From positions 1 through 13,320 of the forward strand of contig JBCDBH010000155.1 in the NCBI GenBank assembly GCA_039184055.1: a stretch of 13,320 bases of DNA. Direction: 5' to 3'. Both the position numbers and the translations under genes were made by a program. Under the pieces are notes generated by a model. It saw only the letters and a program-made list of their open reading frames with translations. It ran no database searches and was not told where the DNA came from. This stretch comes from JBCDBH01 sp039184055. GTDB lineage: Bacteria > Acidobacteriota > Thermoanaerobaculia > Multivoradales > J023. This document shows, one piece after another, positions 5,165-13,144 of the stretch (its first letter is position 1; each line of letters starts with the position of its first letter).

Positions 5165-6836
5165 GACCGATCGGGGTGATCAGCGTGGTGACGATGACCA
5201 TGATCACCACCGCCGAGAACACCGAGTCGGTGACCACGCCGAGCCCTTTGCCCACCGAGGCGAAGATCAAGCCGACCTCGCCACGTGGCACCATGCCGAG
5301 ACCGATCGACAAGCGATCGAGCCCCTTGGCCGGTAGACCGGCGATCAGCTTGCCGACGATCGCGGCGCCGGTGAGCGCGGCGGCCAAGCCCAGGGTCTGA
5401 ATCTCACCAAAGGTGGCGAGGTTGACCTGCATCCCCATGAGCACGAAGAAGACGGGCGCGAAGATCGCCTCGAGAGGCGCCACGAGCTCGTAGATCGATA
5501 CGTCGGTTTCGTGCTCGCCGTGCCCGTGTCCCGACTCGTCTTCTTTGGGCACCGGTGGCTTGTTGTCACCAAAGGCCTCGCGGAAGTAGTCGTCGTCGAG
5601 GATCAGACCGGCGGCGAACGCGCCGACGATCGACGCCAGCTCGATCTGGTTGGCGGCCCACGACATCAGAAAGGCGAGGCACAGCGGCATCAGCAATTTG
5701 CCGTGATAGCGATCGAGGGAGCCGACGATGCGCGCGGTCAGACGGGCAATCTTGTCACCGAGCACCGCCACGCCACCGAGAAAGATCAGCGACAGGAGCG
5801 AGATACGACCGACTTCCATCATGTCGATCGAGCCGGTGGCGACGATGCCGACGACGACGGCGAGAATGATCAGACCGAGAACGTCGTCGATCACCGCCGC
5901 ACCCAGGATGACCCGGGCTTCGTCGGTGTGGAGCTTGCGCAGGTCTTTGAACACCCGCGCGGTGATGCCGACACTGGTGGCGCACAGCGTCGCGGCGATG
6001 AAGATGTGTACCGTTTCGGGTTTGTCGGGCAACAGCCAGGCCGAGAAGCCATAGCCGAGCCCATAGGGCACGATGATGCCCAGAATCGCCACCCCCAAGG
6101 AGCTCACCCCGACCTGCTTCATCTCGTCGATATCGGATTCGAGCCCGACCATGAAGAGCAGCAGGATCACCCCGAGATTGGAGAAGATCCAGGCGCCGAG
6201 CGCCAAAAAGACCCAACGCCAGCCGTCGGGCGCGGTCATCACCTCGAGAACACGGGCTCCCGGTCCGCCTTCTTCGAGCTCTTCGGCGGTGAAGACGGTC
6301 GCCGCCGCCGTGTTGACGCTGGTGTCGGTATGCCAGATCTCTTGGGTGATGTCGGTGACCGCATCGAGGTGCATGACCAAGACGCCGAGCGGAAAACCGG
6401 CGAAATAGAGCAGATTGCCCAGCAAAACACCGAACAAGAGCTCGCCGAGCACCGACGGCTGACCGAAGCGGGTGGCGATGTGACGACCGGCAAGCGCGGC
6501 GAGAACGATCCACGCCAAGCCGAGCAAAATAGGGATGAACGGATCGGCGTGACCCCCACCATGGCCACCGCCATGATCACCTTCTTCGTGATCGTCACCG
6601 TGACCCTCCGTGGCGTGATCGCCATCGGCGTGGGCGTCGTCGGCATGGGCGTCGTCAGCGTGATCGTCTCCGGCATGGGCATCACCGGCGGGATCGTCCG
6701 CGGATTCAGTGGCTTGATCGCTGGTTGGCGTGGTTTGAGCAAAGAGACCGTTGCCTTGCCAGGGCATGGCAACAAAGAGCGTCGAAAATACTACGAGCGC
6801 TCCAAAGAGCAGTAGCTGAAAGCGCCTTACACGCAC
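5115..6836 (-). CDS. CPA2-type cation/proton antiporter with His-rich N-terminus
   Basis: A 573-residue integral membrane exchanger of the monovalent cation:proton antiporter-2 (KefB/NapA-like) superfamily. A signal peptide (1-33, ending GLFAQ) is followed by a His/Asp-rich segment (52-98) and about a dozen membrane spans from residue 101 on. Key sites are FMVGLESD (228-235), the paired acidic AAVIDDVLGL (Asp317-Asp318) of the ion-binding crossover, and MVPRGEVGLI (515-524). Two adjacent Asp residues suggest an electrogenic Na+/H+ or similar exchanger by analogy with NapA/NhaA. There is no TrkA/RCK regulatory domain. A second His-rich loop (about 436-442) lies between spans, and a long polar loop (158-204) separates early spans. 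The GTG start is supported by GAGGAGGTG at 6853-6845, eight bases upstream. The ion transported is not determinable here. Confidence 0.92.
   Translation of the reverse strand: MRVRRFQLLLFGALVVFSTLFVAMPWQGNGLFAQTTPTSDQATESADDPAGDAHAGDDHADDAHADDAHADGDHATEGHGDDHEEGDHGGGHGGGHADPFIPILLGLAWIVLAALAGRHIATRFGQPSVLGELLFGVLLGNLLYFAGFPLGVLVMHLDAVTDITQEIWHTDTSVNTAAATVFTAEELEEGGPGARVLEVMTAPDGWRWVFLALGAWIFSNLGVILLLFMVGLESDIDEMKQVGVSSLGVAILGIIVPYGLGYGFSAWLLPDKPETVHIFIAATLCATSVGITARVFKDLRKLHTDEARVILGAAVIDDVLGLIILAVVVGIVATGSIDMMEVGRISLLSLIFLGGVAVLGDKIARLTARIVGSLDRYHGKLLMPLCLAFLMSWAANQIELASIVGAFAAGLILDDDYFREAFGDNKPPVPKEDESGHGHGEHETDVSIYELVAPLEAIFAPVFFVLMGMQVNLATFGEIQTLGLAAALTGAAIVGKLIAGLPAKGLDRLSIGLGMVPRGEVGLIFASVGKGLGVVTDSVFSAVVIMVIVTTLITPIGLKWSLARAEARQTAAG
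6549..6685 (-). repeat. Coding repeat: His every fifth residue
   Basis: Residues 52-98 of the antiporter carry ten histidines at positions 54, 59, 64, 69, 74, 79, 83, 88, 92 and 96. The first six are spaced exactly five apart in units such as DDAHA/ADDHA, corresponding to degenerate 15-bp DNA units. The segment follows the signal peptide and precedes the first core span, so it should lie in the periplasm. Such His/Asp clusters typically bind Zn2+, Ni2+ or Cu2+. Confidence 0.8.
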
Positions 6837-6844
6837 ACCCGCGA

Positions 6845-6853
6845 CACCTCCTC
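6845..6853 (-). promoter_or_regulatory. Strong ribosome binding site deciding the antiporter start
   Basis: On the minus strand this reads GAGGAGGTG, a near-perfect Shine-Dalgarno sequence eight bases before the GTG at 6836. It fixes the start at that GTG and shows that translation of the antiporter does not depend on the upstream kinase gene. Confidence 0.75.
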
Positions 6854-6972
6854 GACCGGGCCACCAAAAAGTCGCCAGTCCTTGATTTGTCGCGAAAGGT
6901 TATCAGTAACTTCCGAGGATGTGCCGACGAACCGGCCAGCGCGGTTCACAAATGCGTCGGGAAGCGGCGGAA

Positions 6973-9300
6973 TCAGACGTGCAGGGCACCCTCGGCCGGG
7001 CGGTCGAGCACCTCACGCACCTTACGGAGCAGGGCTTCGGGATTGAACGGTTTTTGTAGCAATTCGCGATCGGGATGGTCGCGTGGCAGGGCGACGCTGT
7101 CGGCGTAGCCGGAAATATAGAGCACGCGCAAACCGGGTCGCTCGGCGACCAGGCGATCGGCGAGCGCCGGGCCGCTCATCCCGGGCATGACGACATCGCT
7201 CAACAGAAGATCGATGGTGCCCTGATGACCTTCGAGCAATTCGAGCGCTTCGGATCCACTACCGGCCTGCTGCACGCGGTAGCCACGTTCGTCGAGCAGC
7301 TCGACGAGCAGCCGTCGCACCGCCGCTTCGTCTTCCACCACCAGGATCGCCTCGTCACCACGCGTGTCGGTCACCGGTCGTGGCAACGGCTCGGGCACGG
7401 TGTGCGCGGGGTCGATCTGTGGCAGGTAGATGCGTACGGTGGTGCCGATATCGGGCTCGCTATCGACCTCGATCTGCCCCTCGGCCTGACGCACGATGCT
7501 GTACACGGTCGCCAAGCCGAGCCCGGCGCCGGCTTCTTTGGTGGTGAAGAAGGGCTCGAAGATCCGCGGTTGATCCTCGGGATCGATGCCGACGCCGTCG
7601 TCGCGGACCTCGAGACAGAGATGCGCGCCGGCGCGCAGCCCGACCTGATTGGCGGCGTTGCGTTCGTCGAGATCGACCATCCGGGTCTCGATGGTCAAAC
7701 GCCCGCCGTCGGGCATCGCCTCGTGGGCGTTGAGGGTCAGGTTGATGAGCGCCTGCTCCATCCGCCCGCCGTCGACCCGCACCATGCCGAGATCCGGCGC
7801 CAGCTGGGTCCGGAGCAGCACACGCTCACCGACCATGCGCATCAAGAGCGGCTCGAGCTGGGCGATCAGCGGATTGATGTTGACCGGCATCGGCGTCGCG
7901 CCACGCGGTCGGCTGAGGGTGAGCAGATGCCCAGTGAGCTCGGCGGCGCGGCGACCGGCGTTGCGGATCTGCTCGGCCCACGCCCGCGCCGGCTCGCCCG
8001 CCGGGGTCTGGTGCAGGATGAGATCGCTATAGCCGTTGATCGCGGTGAGCAGGTTGTTGAAATCGTGTGACAGCCGACCGGCGAGGCGGGTCACCGCGTC
8101 CATCTTCTGCGCCTGACGCAGCTGCTCCTCGAGCTGACGCTGACTGGTGACATCGCGCAGGATGCCGAGAAACGCCTGGAGCTCGCCGTCGTCACCATGG
8201 AGCGCCGACACCGTCGCCTCAACGGTGAGCAGCGAGCCGTCGCGCCGCCGCAGTCGCAAGACCATGTCTTTGACGTAGCCATGACGCTGCACGCGCTGAC
8301 TGAGCTGGGCGCGCTCCCACGGATCGAGATAGAGATCATGGGCGAGGTCGAGGTTGCGCATGTCCTCGATGCTGTCGTAGCCGAAGAGCTCGAGCCCGGC
8401 GGGATTGATGTCGAGCAATCGACCATCCGGCGTGCTGATGTAGGCGATGTCCTTGATCAGGTCGAAGAGCTCTTTGTAGCGCGCTTCGCTGCGGCTCTGC
8501 GCCGCTTCCGCGCGGCGCCGGCCGGTGATGTCGACACCGTAGGAAAGCAGCTGGACCACCGCGCCGTCGTCGTCACGCACCGGTACCACCGACCGTAAGA
8601 AATGACGGTCGCCGTCGTCGGTCGGCAGGGTCTCTTCGAAATGCACCGGGTCGCCGCTCGCCGCCGCTTCGAGCGCCTCGTTGCGACGCTTCTTAACGTC
8701 CTCGCTATAGCCCTTGCGCTCGCCGTATTCGACCGACGTCTTGCCGACCAGCCACTCACGCGTGGCGACATCGGGCACCGCCGACGGATTGGCGTAGAGG
8801 CAACGCAAATCGCCGTCGACCACCACCACGTCGAGCGGCAAGTTTTCGAGTAGCTTTTCGTAAAAGCCCTTGAGCGCGCCGATCTGCTCTTCCGCTTCGA
8901 CCCGCTCGGTAATGTCGTAGAAGGTCTCGATACGGCCGCCGGCGAGCGCGCCGCTTTCCACCGGCTGGCTCCAATACGCCAACCGGCGCGCCTCGCGCCG
9001 ATCGTCGGCGAGCACCTCGTGCTCACTACCGGCACCGTAGGTCCCCGTCTCGTAGCTCGCCAGCAGGGTCTCGGCGAGCTCGACCGGATGCGCGAAGGCA
9101 TGTTGGAGCGCGTCGCGCACCACGGTGCTCATGGTGTCGCCGAGCAGGCCGCCGCGATCGACGGCGAGATAAGTCTCGAGCATCCGGTTGAGCCACACCA
9201 CCCGTCCCGACGCATCGAGCACGACGATTCCGACCCGCAGACTGTCGAGCAATTCGCCCACCGCGGACGGGAATCGTGGTGCTGTGTCGGGAGTCGGCAT
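6973..9300 (-). CDS. Soluble hybrid histidine kinase, PAS-PAS-PAS-HisKA-HATPase-REC
   Basis: A 775-residue sensor kinase with no membrane span, hence cytoplasmic. Domains in order are PAS 1 (about 14-135, closing DITERVEAEE), PAS 2 (146-265, closing VDITGRRRAE), PAS 3 (272-392, closing RDVTSQRQLE), the dimerisation/phosphoacceptor domain with GRLSHDFNNLL (His412), the ATPase domain with N box (Asn520, Asn524), G1 DDGVGID (567-573), F box IFEPFFTTK (580-588) and G2 GAGLGLA (591-597), and a C-terminal receiver (651-768) with acidic pocket Glu656/Asp657, phosphoacceptor Asp702 and Lys750. The SHDFNNLL box and a terminal receiver ending in 'ISGYAD' resemble CckA/NtrB-type kinases. No phosphotransferase or separate regulator is nearby. 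The start ATG at 9300 is eight bases after the stop of the lysine-ketoglutarate reductase gene, so the two are cotranscribed. The signal sensed is unknown. Confidence 0.95.
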   Translation of the reverse strand: MPTPDTAPRFPSAVGELLDSLRVGIVVLDASGRVVWLNRMLETYLAVDRGGLLGDTMSTVVRDALQHAFAHPVELAETLLASYETGTYGAGSEHEVLADDRREARRLAYWSQPVESGALAGGRIETFYDITERVEAEEQIGALKGFYEKLLENLPLDVVVVDGDLRCLYANPSAVPDVATREWLVGKTSVEYGERKGYSEDVKKRRNEALEAAASGDPVHFEETLPTDDGDRHFLRSVVPVRDDDGAVVQLLSYGVDITGRRRAEAAQSRSEARYKELFDLIKDIAYISTPDGRLLDINPAGLELFGYDSIEDMRNLDLAHDLYLDPWERAQLSQRVQRHGYVKDMVLRLRRRDGSLLTVEATVSALHGDDGELQAFLGILRDVTSQRQLEEQLRQAQKMDAVTRLAGRLSHDFNNLLTAINGYSDLILHQTPAGEPARAWAEQIRNAGRRAAELTGHLLTLSRPRGATPMPVNINPLIAQLEPLLMRMVGERVLLRTQLAPDLGMVRVDGGRMEQALINLTLNAHEAMPDGGRLTIETRMVDLDERNAANQVGLRAGAHLCLEVRDDGVGIDPEDQPRIFEPFFTTKEAGAGLGLATVYSIVRQAEGQIEVDSEPDIGTTVRIYLPQIDPAHTVPEPLPRPVTDTRGDEAILVVEDEAAVRRLLVELLDERGYRVQQAGSGSEALELLEGHQGTIDLLLSDVVMPGMSGPALADRLVAERPGLRVLYISGYADSVALPRDHPDRELLQKPFNPEALLRKVREVLDRPAEGALHV

Positions 9301-9308
9301 CGATGCAA

Positions 9309-10628
9309 TCAGCCTAACGCGTCGGCCATCGCCTGCGCGAGGTGCGCGTGGTCGGGCGCCAAGTCACCGCGATGGGTAATCAAGGCGCGCTGGACTTCGG
9401 CGGGCAAGCCGAGCGCCTCGTAGGGTTGCTGATAGTCGGCGCGCACCAGAGCGGGCACGAACGGCGACAGGGCGCGACTGAATTGATCCGAGGCGTCACG
9501 CGGCAGCTCGCACGGCAGGTTGTCGACCGCCAGGATCAGGATCCCGGAAGCATCGACATCGTCGCGAAACGTGTCGTGCTCGGGATCGAAGACATAGGCC
9601 GGTGCGTCGGGCGACGTGGCGCGATAGGTGGTCTCGAAGGCGCCGTCGATGTCACAGGTGACGTCGCCGATCAGCCGGAGCTTGCGCGCCCCGCTTTGCC
9701 ACAGCTGGCGAGCGTCGGCGCGGGTGAAGAGACGCGGGTATTCGGGCGCCCAGAAAATACAGCTCATCAACACCGTGATGTGAGGCAGCAGATCGACCAG
9801 GGCGCCAGTGTAGCGGTCGGGATGCTGGCTGTATTCGGCGGCGTCGTACGCGCCACCCGCGGTCGGCCGGAAGAGATGCTCACGCCGCAACACCACCTTG
9901 AAGATGCGGTCGGTGACCCCGGCGGCACGCGTGGCGAGCGTCGGCAGATCGGCCGGCGCGATCTCTTCGACCGGCAGGCGGTCGAGAATCTGCTCGGCGC
10001 CCTGACCGGCGTTGCCCCGACCGGCGATCGCCACGACAAAAGGCGCCGCCGCGTCGAGCTGGGGTGGCTGTCGACGCCAGGTCGCGGCGATCGTGTCGAG
10101 ATGCGCCTCGGCGGCGGCGCGATCGCTGTAGGTATAGGCCGCGTCGAGCTCGGTGAGCGGCGTGTCGAGGCCTTCGTGCGCCCACCGTTTGCCGAGCAGC
10201 GCGAGGGCGTCGATCATGCCGGCTTGACCGGCCTCACGGCCGAACAGCACCAGTCGACGACCCCGGTCGTCGGTGATCAGCTCGTAGTCGACCAGGGTGG
10301 CACGCTGATCGAGCAGGTGACGGAGCAACGGCATGTTGTGCTCTTGGCCTTTGATCACGTGCGCGAAGAAGGCGTAGGTCTTGTCGGGATGAATCCGCTC
10401 GGCGGGGATTTCCTTGACCGCGAAGACCACGTCGGCCGGTGAAAGATCGTCGGTCAGCTCAGCGCCAGCGGCACGGTAGGACGCGTCGTCGTAAATCCGC
10501 AGATCGGACGGCTCGACCAGCACACGCAGACCCTCGTCGACCAGTCGACGGACATCGGCCGGGACCAGCGGCGTGCGCCGCTCCCAACGATTCTTGTCCT
10601 CGCGTCGGATTGCCAGTGTCGTTCTCAT
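9309..10628 (-). CDS. Monofunctional lysine-ketoglutarate reductase-like protein
   Basis: This 439-residue protein matches the lysine-ketoglutarate reductase (saccharopine-forming) half of the bifunctional eukaryotic enzyme LKR/SDH. That enzyme condenses lysine and 2-oxoglutarate to saccharopine with NADPH in lysine degradation. The alanine-dehydrogenase-like N-domain shows IRREDKNRWERRTPL (7-21), VKEIP (71-75) and FFAHVIKGQ (88-95); Lys72 and His90 correspond to the catalytic pair of saccharopine dehydrogenases. The nucleotide-binding domain has VAIAGRGNAGQGA (199-211), and later blocks include LIGDVTCDIDGAFE (319-332) and VDNLPCELPRDAS (368-380). There is no fused saccharopine dehydrogenase domain and none elsewhere in the window. 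I start at ATG 10628, where family similarity begins. It sits 25 bp after the thiolase and 8 bp before the kinase. The exact activity is inferred, since related proteins could use other amino acids. Confidence 0.85.
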   Translation of the reverse strand: MRTTLAIRREDKNRWERRTPLVPADVRRLVDEGLRVLVEPSDLRIYDDASYRAAGAELTDDLSPADVVFAVKEIPAERIHPDKTYAFFAHVIKGQEHNMPLLRHLLDQRATLVDYELITDDRGRRLVLFGREAGQAGMIDALALLGKRWAHEGLDTPLTELDAAYTYSDRAAAEAHLDTIAATWRRQPPQLDAAAPFVVAIAGRGNAGQGAEQILDRLPVEEIAPADLPTLATRAAGVTDRIFKVVLRREHLFRPTAGGAYDAAEYSQHPDRYTGALVDLLPHITVLMSCIFWAPEYPRLFTRADARQLWQSGARKLRLIGDVTCDIDGAFETTYRATSPDAPAYVFDPEHDTFRDDVDASGILILAVDNLPCELPRDASDQFSRALSPFVPALVRADYQQPYEALGLPAEVQRALITHRGDLAPDHAHLAQAMADALG

Positions 10629-10653
10629 GACGGCTCGTGGTTGGCTTTCTAGC

Positions 10654-11892
10654 TTACAAACGCTCGATGACCGTGGCGATACCCATACCGCCACCGATAC
10701 ACAACGTGACCACGCCGACCCCGAGATCGCGTCGTTCGAGCTCGTCGACCAGGGTGCCGATCAACACCGCGCCGGTCGCGCCGAGCGGGTGACCGAGCGC
10801 GATGGCGCCGCCGTTGACGTTGACGCGCTCGTGGTCGATACCGAGCTTGCGCATGGTCTGGAGCGGAATCGCCGCGAACGCTTCGTTGATCTCCCACAGG
10901 TCGACGTCGGAGGCCTTCATACCGGCTTTGTCGAGCGCTTTGGCCGACGCCGGCGCCGGCGCGGTGAGCATGATCAGCGGCTCGGCGCCAGCGGTCGCCA
11001 CGGCGCGAATCCGCGCCCGTGGCTCGAGGCCATGAGCCTGAGCGTAATCCGAAGCGGCCACCAGGACCGCCGCCGCGCCGTCGACGATACCGCTCGAGTT
11101 GCCGGCGGTGTGCACGTGCTTGATCGCGTCGCCGGCTTCGGGGTAGCGCGCCAGCGCGATTTGATCGTAGGTCTGATCGGTGCCTTCGGCGGGGCTGGCG
11201 CCGAGCTTGGTGAACACCGCGTCGAGCTGACCGAGGTTGTCGGCCGAGGTGCCCGGGCGCGGATGCTCGTCGTGCTCCAACACCACCTCACCAGTGGTCG
11301 GGTCGACGACCGACAACAGGCTTTTGGCGAAGCGGCCTTCTTCGATCGCCACACCGGCGCGACGTTGGGATTCGGCGGCGTAGGTATCGACATCGCGACG
11401 CGAAAAGCCTTCGAGCGTGGCGATGAGATCGGCGCTGATGCCCTGGGGCACCTGGCGAACCTTTTCCCGCAGGTGGAGGTTGTTGCCGTCGAGCCCGGCG
11501 CCGTCCGACATCATCGGCACGCGCGACATGCTCTCGACGCCCCCGGCGACCACCAGATCCTGCTGCCCGGACATCACACCCATGGCGGCGAAATTGGTGG
11601 CTTGCGCACCCGAACCGCAAAAACGATTCAAGGTGACACCGGTGACCTCGAGCGGCCAATCGGCGGCCAGCACCGCGTTGCGAGCGATATTCGCTCCCTG
11701 TTCACCCGCCTGGCTGACGCATCCGATCACCACGTCTTCGACGTCGGCACGTTCGATCTCGGTACGGTCGGCCAGCCCGCGCAAGGTCTGAGCGAGGAGC
11801 TCCTGAGGATGGACACCGGACAGCGCGCCCTTGTCCTTGCGTCCGCGGCCCCGTGGCGTGCGGACGGCGTCGATAATCCAAGCTTCGCGCAT
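10654..11892 (-). CDS. Thiolase family acetyl-CoA C-acyltransferase
   Basis: A 412-residue thiolase that cleaves 3-ketoacyl-CoA with CoA, or condenses two acetyl-CoA. Conserved features are the start IIDAVRTPRGRG (6-17), the nucleophilic cysteine in NRFCGSGAQA (Cys92), the NEAF box (336-339), the base in GGAIALGHPLGATGA (His368) and the second cysteine in TLCIGGGMG (Cys398). Length is normal. The 'RTPRGRGRKDKGALSGVHPQ' start resembles acetyl-CoA acetyltransferases and FadA/FadI-like degradative thiolases; chain-length preference cannot be told. ATG 11892 is supported by AGGAG at 11903-11899, six bases upstream. It is the first gene of the minus-strand cluster, so its promoter should lie in 11893-12199. 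Its neighbour suggests use of acyl-CoA from amino-acid breakdown, which is inference only. Confidence 0.95.
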   Translation of the reverse strand: MREAWIIDAVRTPRGRGRKDKGALSGVHPQELLAQTLRGLADRTEIERADVEDVVIGCVSQAGEQGANIARNAVLAADWPLEVTGVTLNRFCGSGAQATNFAAMGVMSGQQDLVVAGGVESMSRVPMMSDGAGLDGNNLHLREKVRQVPQGISADLIATLEGFSRRDVDTYAAESQRRAGVAIEEGRFAKSLLSVVDPTTGEVVLEHDEHPRPGTSADNLGQLDAVFTKLGASPAEGTDQTYDQIALARYPEAGDAIKHVHTAGNSSGIVDGAAAVLVAASDYAQAHGLEPRARIRAVATAGAEPLIMLTAPAPASAKALDKAGMKASDVDLWEINEAFAAIPLQTMRKLGIDHERVNVNGGAIALGHPLGATGAVLIGTLVDELERRDLGVGVVTLCIGGGMGIATVIERL

Positions 11893-12199
11893 ACGTCGCT
11901 CCTGATGCTGTTGTGAAGTCCCCGAAGAAAAAACAACCGATCGGCGGTCGATCCCGAATTGGCCCGGATAAGGCCGATGGGAGGCAATACGGATCAAAGC
12001 TACAGGTGGGACGGGATGGCTGTCAATGTGGCGCGCCGCGCACGCCGTCCAAGGCGATGCTAGAATCGCCTTCCGGCGAGGTGAAAATTCGCTTCACCGC
12101 CGATCGCGCCATTTCTCTTGGCGAGTGGATCATCTTCCGAGCTCGCGTCGATGCTCGGCCCCATCGTCCGCTTCCACCTCTTATTCGGATTCCTTGCCC
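11893..12199. promoter_or_regulatory. Divergent intergenic region between thiolase and ctaB
   Basis: About 307 bp separate the thiolase and ctaB starts and must hold promoters for both directions. TGCTAGAAT (12058-12066) on the plus strand matches an extended -10 box; no good -35 lies upstream. It would give ctaB a leader of roughly 125 bases. A run of A (11931-11936 region) is near the thiolase side, but I could not pick a convincing promoter there. A 35-codon frame from ATG 12151 to TGA 12258 overlaps the ctaB start; it begins with a hydrophobic stretch (MLGPIVRFHLLFGFLARVV) and may be chance. Confidence 0.5.
12058..12070 (+). promoter_or_regulatory. Candidate extended -10 promoter for ctaB
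   Basis: TGCTAGAATCGCC contains TG-n-TAGAAT, five of six matches to the -10 consensus with the extended TG. It differs at one base from the element ahead of the hydrolase gene (4224-4236). The recurrence at two intergenic sites supports a real promoter element; the missing -35 and the long distance to ctaB weigh against it. Confidence 0.4.
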
Positions 12200-13114
12200 G
12201 TGTCGTCACCGCCTCTCACGCTTCCCGCCACCACCGCTCCCACCAGTCGTGGCCGTGACCTGATCGCGCTGACCAAACCGAGCATCACCTTCATGGTGGT
12301 GGTCACGGCGGCGATCGGCTTTTTTCTCGCCACGTCGCTCAACATCAACACGGTGGCGCTGATCGCCTGTCTCGCCGGCACCGCGCTCCTCGCGAGCGGC
12401 GCCTCGGTGCTCAATCAAGTCGTCGAGCGTCACCACGACGCGCGCATGCGCCGTACCGCCAAGCGCCCGATCCCGGCCGGTCGCATCGATGTCGCCACCG
12501 CCACCGCGTTCGGCTTCGCGCTGGCCTTGGCCGGTACGGCCGTCTTGTGGCTGTGGACCGATCCGCTCACCACCGTGATCGGCGTGCTGACCCTGATGGC
12601 GTACGTGCTGGTGTACACACCGCTCAAGCGCTTCAGCTCGCTGGCCACCATCGTCGGCGCGGTACCCGGCGCCACGCCACCGATGATGGGCGCGACCGCG
12701 GCGGTCGGTGGCGAGCTCCAGCCGATCGCCTGGGCCTTGTTCGGCATTCTCTTCCTGTGGCAAATGCCGCACTTTCTCGCCATCGCCTGGCTCTACCGCG
12801 AGGATTACGCCCGCGGTGGCTTTCCGATGTTGCCGGTCGGCGAGCTGCGTGACGGCATCACCGCGCGGCAAGCGATTCTGTGGGCGGCGGCGCTGATCCC
12901 GGTGTCCTTGCTGCCCACGCTGCTCGGTCACTCGGGTCCGATCTATCTGATCGGCGCACTGATCCTCGGCCTGCTCTATTTGGGCTATACGGCACGTTTC
13001 GGTATCCGCTCGACCCCACGCACGGCGCGTAGCCTGGTGCTCATGTCGGTGTTCTACCTGCCGCTGTCGCTGGTCTTGATGCTGGTCGATCGAGCCATTT
13101 TCTTGTTGTGGTGA
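12200..13114 (+). CDS. ctaB: Heme O synthase (protoheme IX farnesyltransferase)
   Basis: A 304-residue polytopic UbiA-superfamily prenyltransferase that transfers farnesyl to protoheme to make heme O for terminal oxidases. Family blocks are clear: ALTKPSITFMVVVTAAIGFF (23-42), the prenyl-diphosphate site region NQVVERHHDARMRRTAKRPI (72-91), YTPLKRFSSLATIVGAVPGA (139-158) with PPMMG after it, FLWQMPHFLAIAW (185-197) and GGFPMLP (206-212). About nine hydrophobic spans follow one another. In the first site the usual aspartates are partly replaced (Glu76, His78, only Asp80 kept). The start is uncertain: I take GTG 12200, which gives normal length. TTG 12194 and GTG 12125 are in-frame alternatives, and none has a good ribosome binding site. 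A SCO gene follows 30 bp later, fitting an oxidase assembly cluster. Confidence 0.92.
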   Translation: MSSPPLTLPATTAPTSRGRDLIALTKPSITFMVVVTAAIGFFLATSLNINTVALIACLAGTALLASGASVLNQVVERHHDARMRRTAKRPIPAGRIDVATATAFGFALALAGTAVLWLWTDPLTTVIGVLTLMAYVLVYTPLKRFSSLATIVGAVPGATPPMMGATAAVGGELQPIAWALFGILFLWQMPHFLAIAWLYREDYARGGFPMLPVGELRDGITARQAILWAAALIPVSLLPTLLGHSGPIYLIGALILGLLYLGYTARFGIRSTPRTARSLVLMSVFYLPLSLVLMLVDRAIFLLW

Positions 13115-13144
13115 CCCACGAACCGTGAAAAAAGACGTCCGCCC

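Noticed and set aside
5511..6815. A 434-codon plus-strand frame opposite the antiporter
   Set aside because: It is the antisense of a well-conserved membrane protein gene; its Asp/His/Gln/Arg-rich translation is typical of such shadows in GC-rich DNA.
9342..10442. A 366-codon plus-strand frame opposite the lysine-ketoglutarate reductase
   Set aside because: Antisense to a recognisable enzyme and without motifs of its own.
10573..11916. A 447-codon plus-strand frame opposite the thiolase
   Set aside because: The opposite strand encodes a thiolase with all catalytic residues, so this is a shadow.
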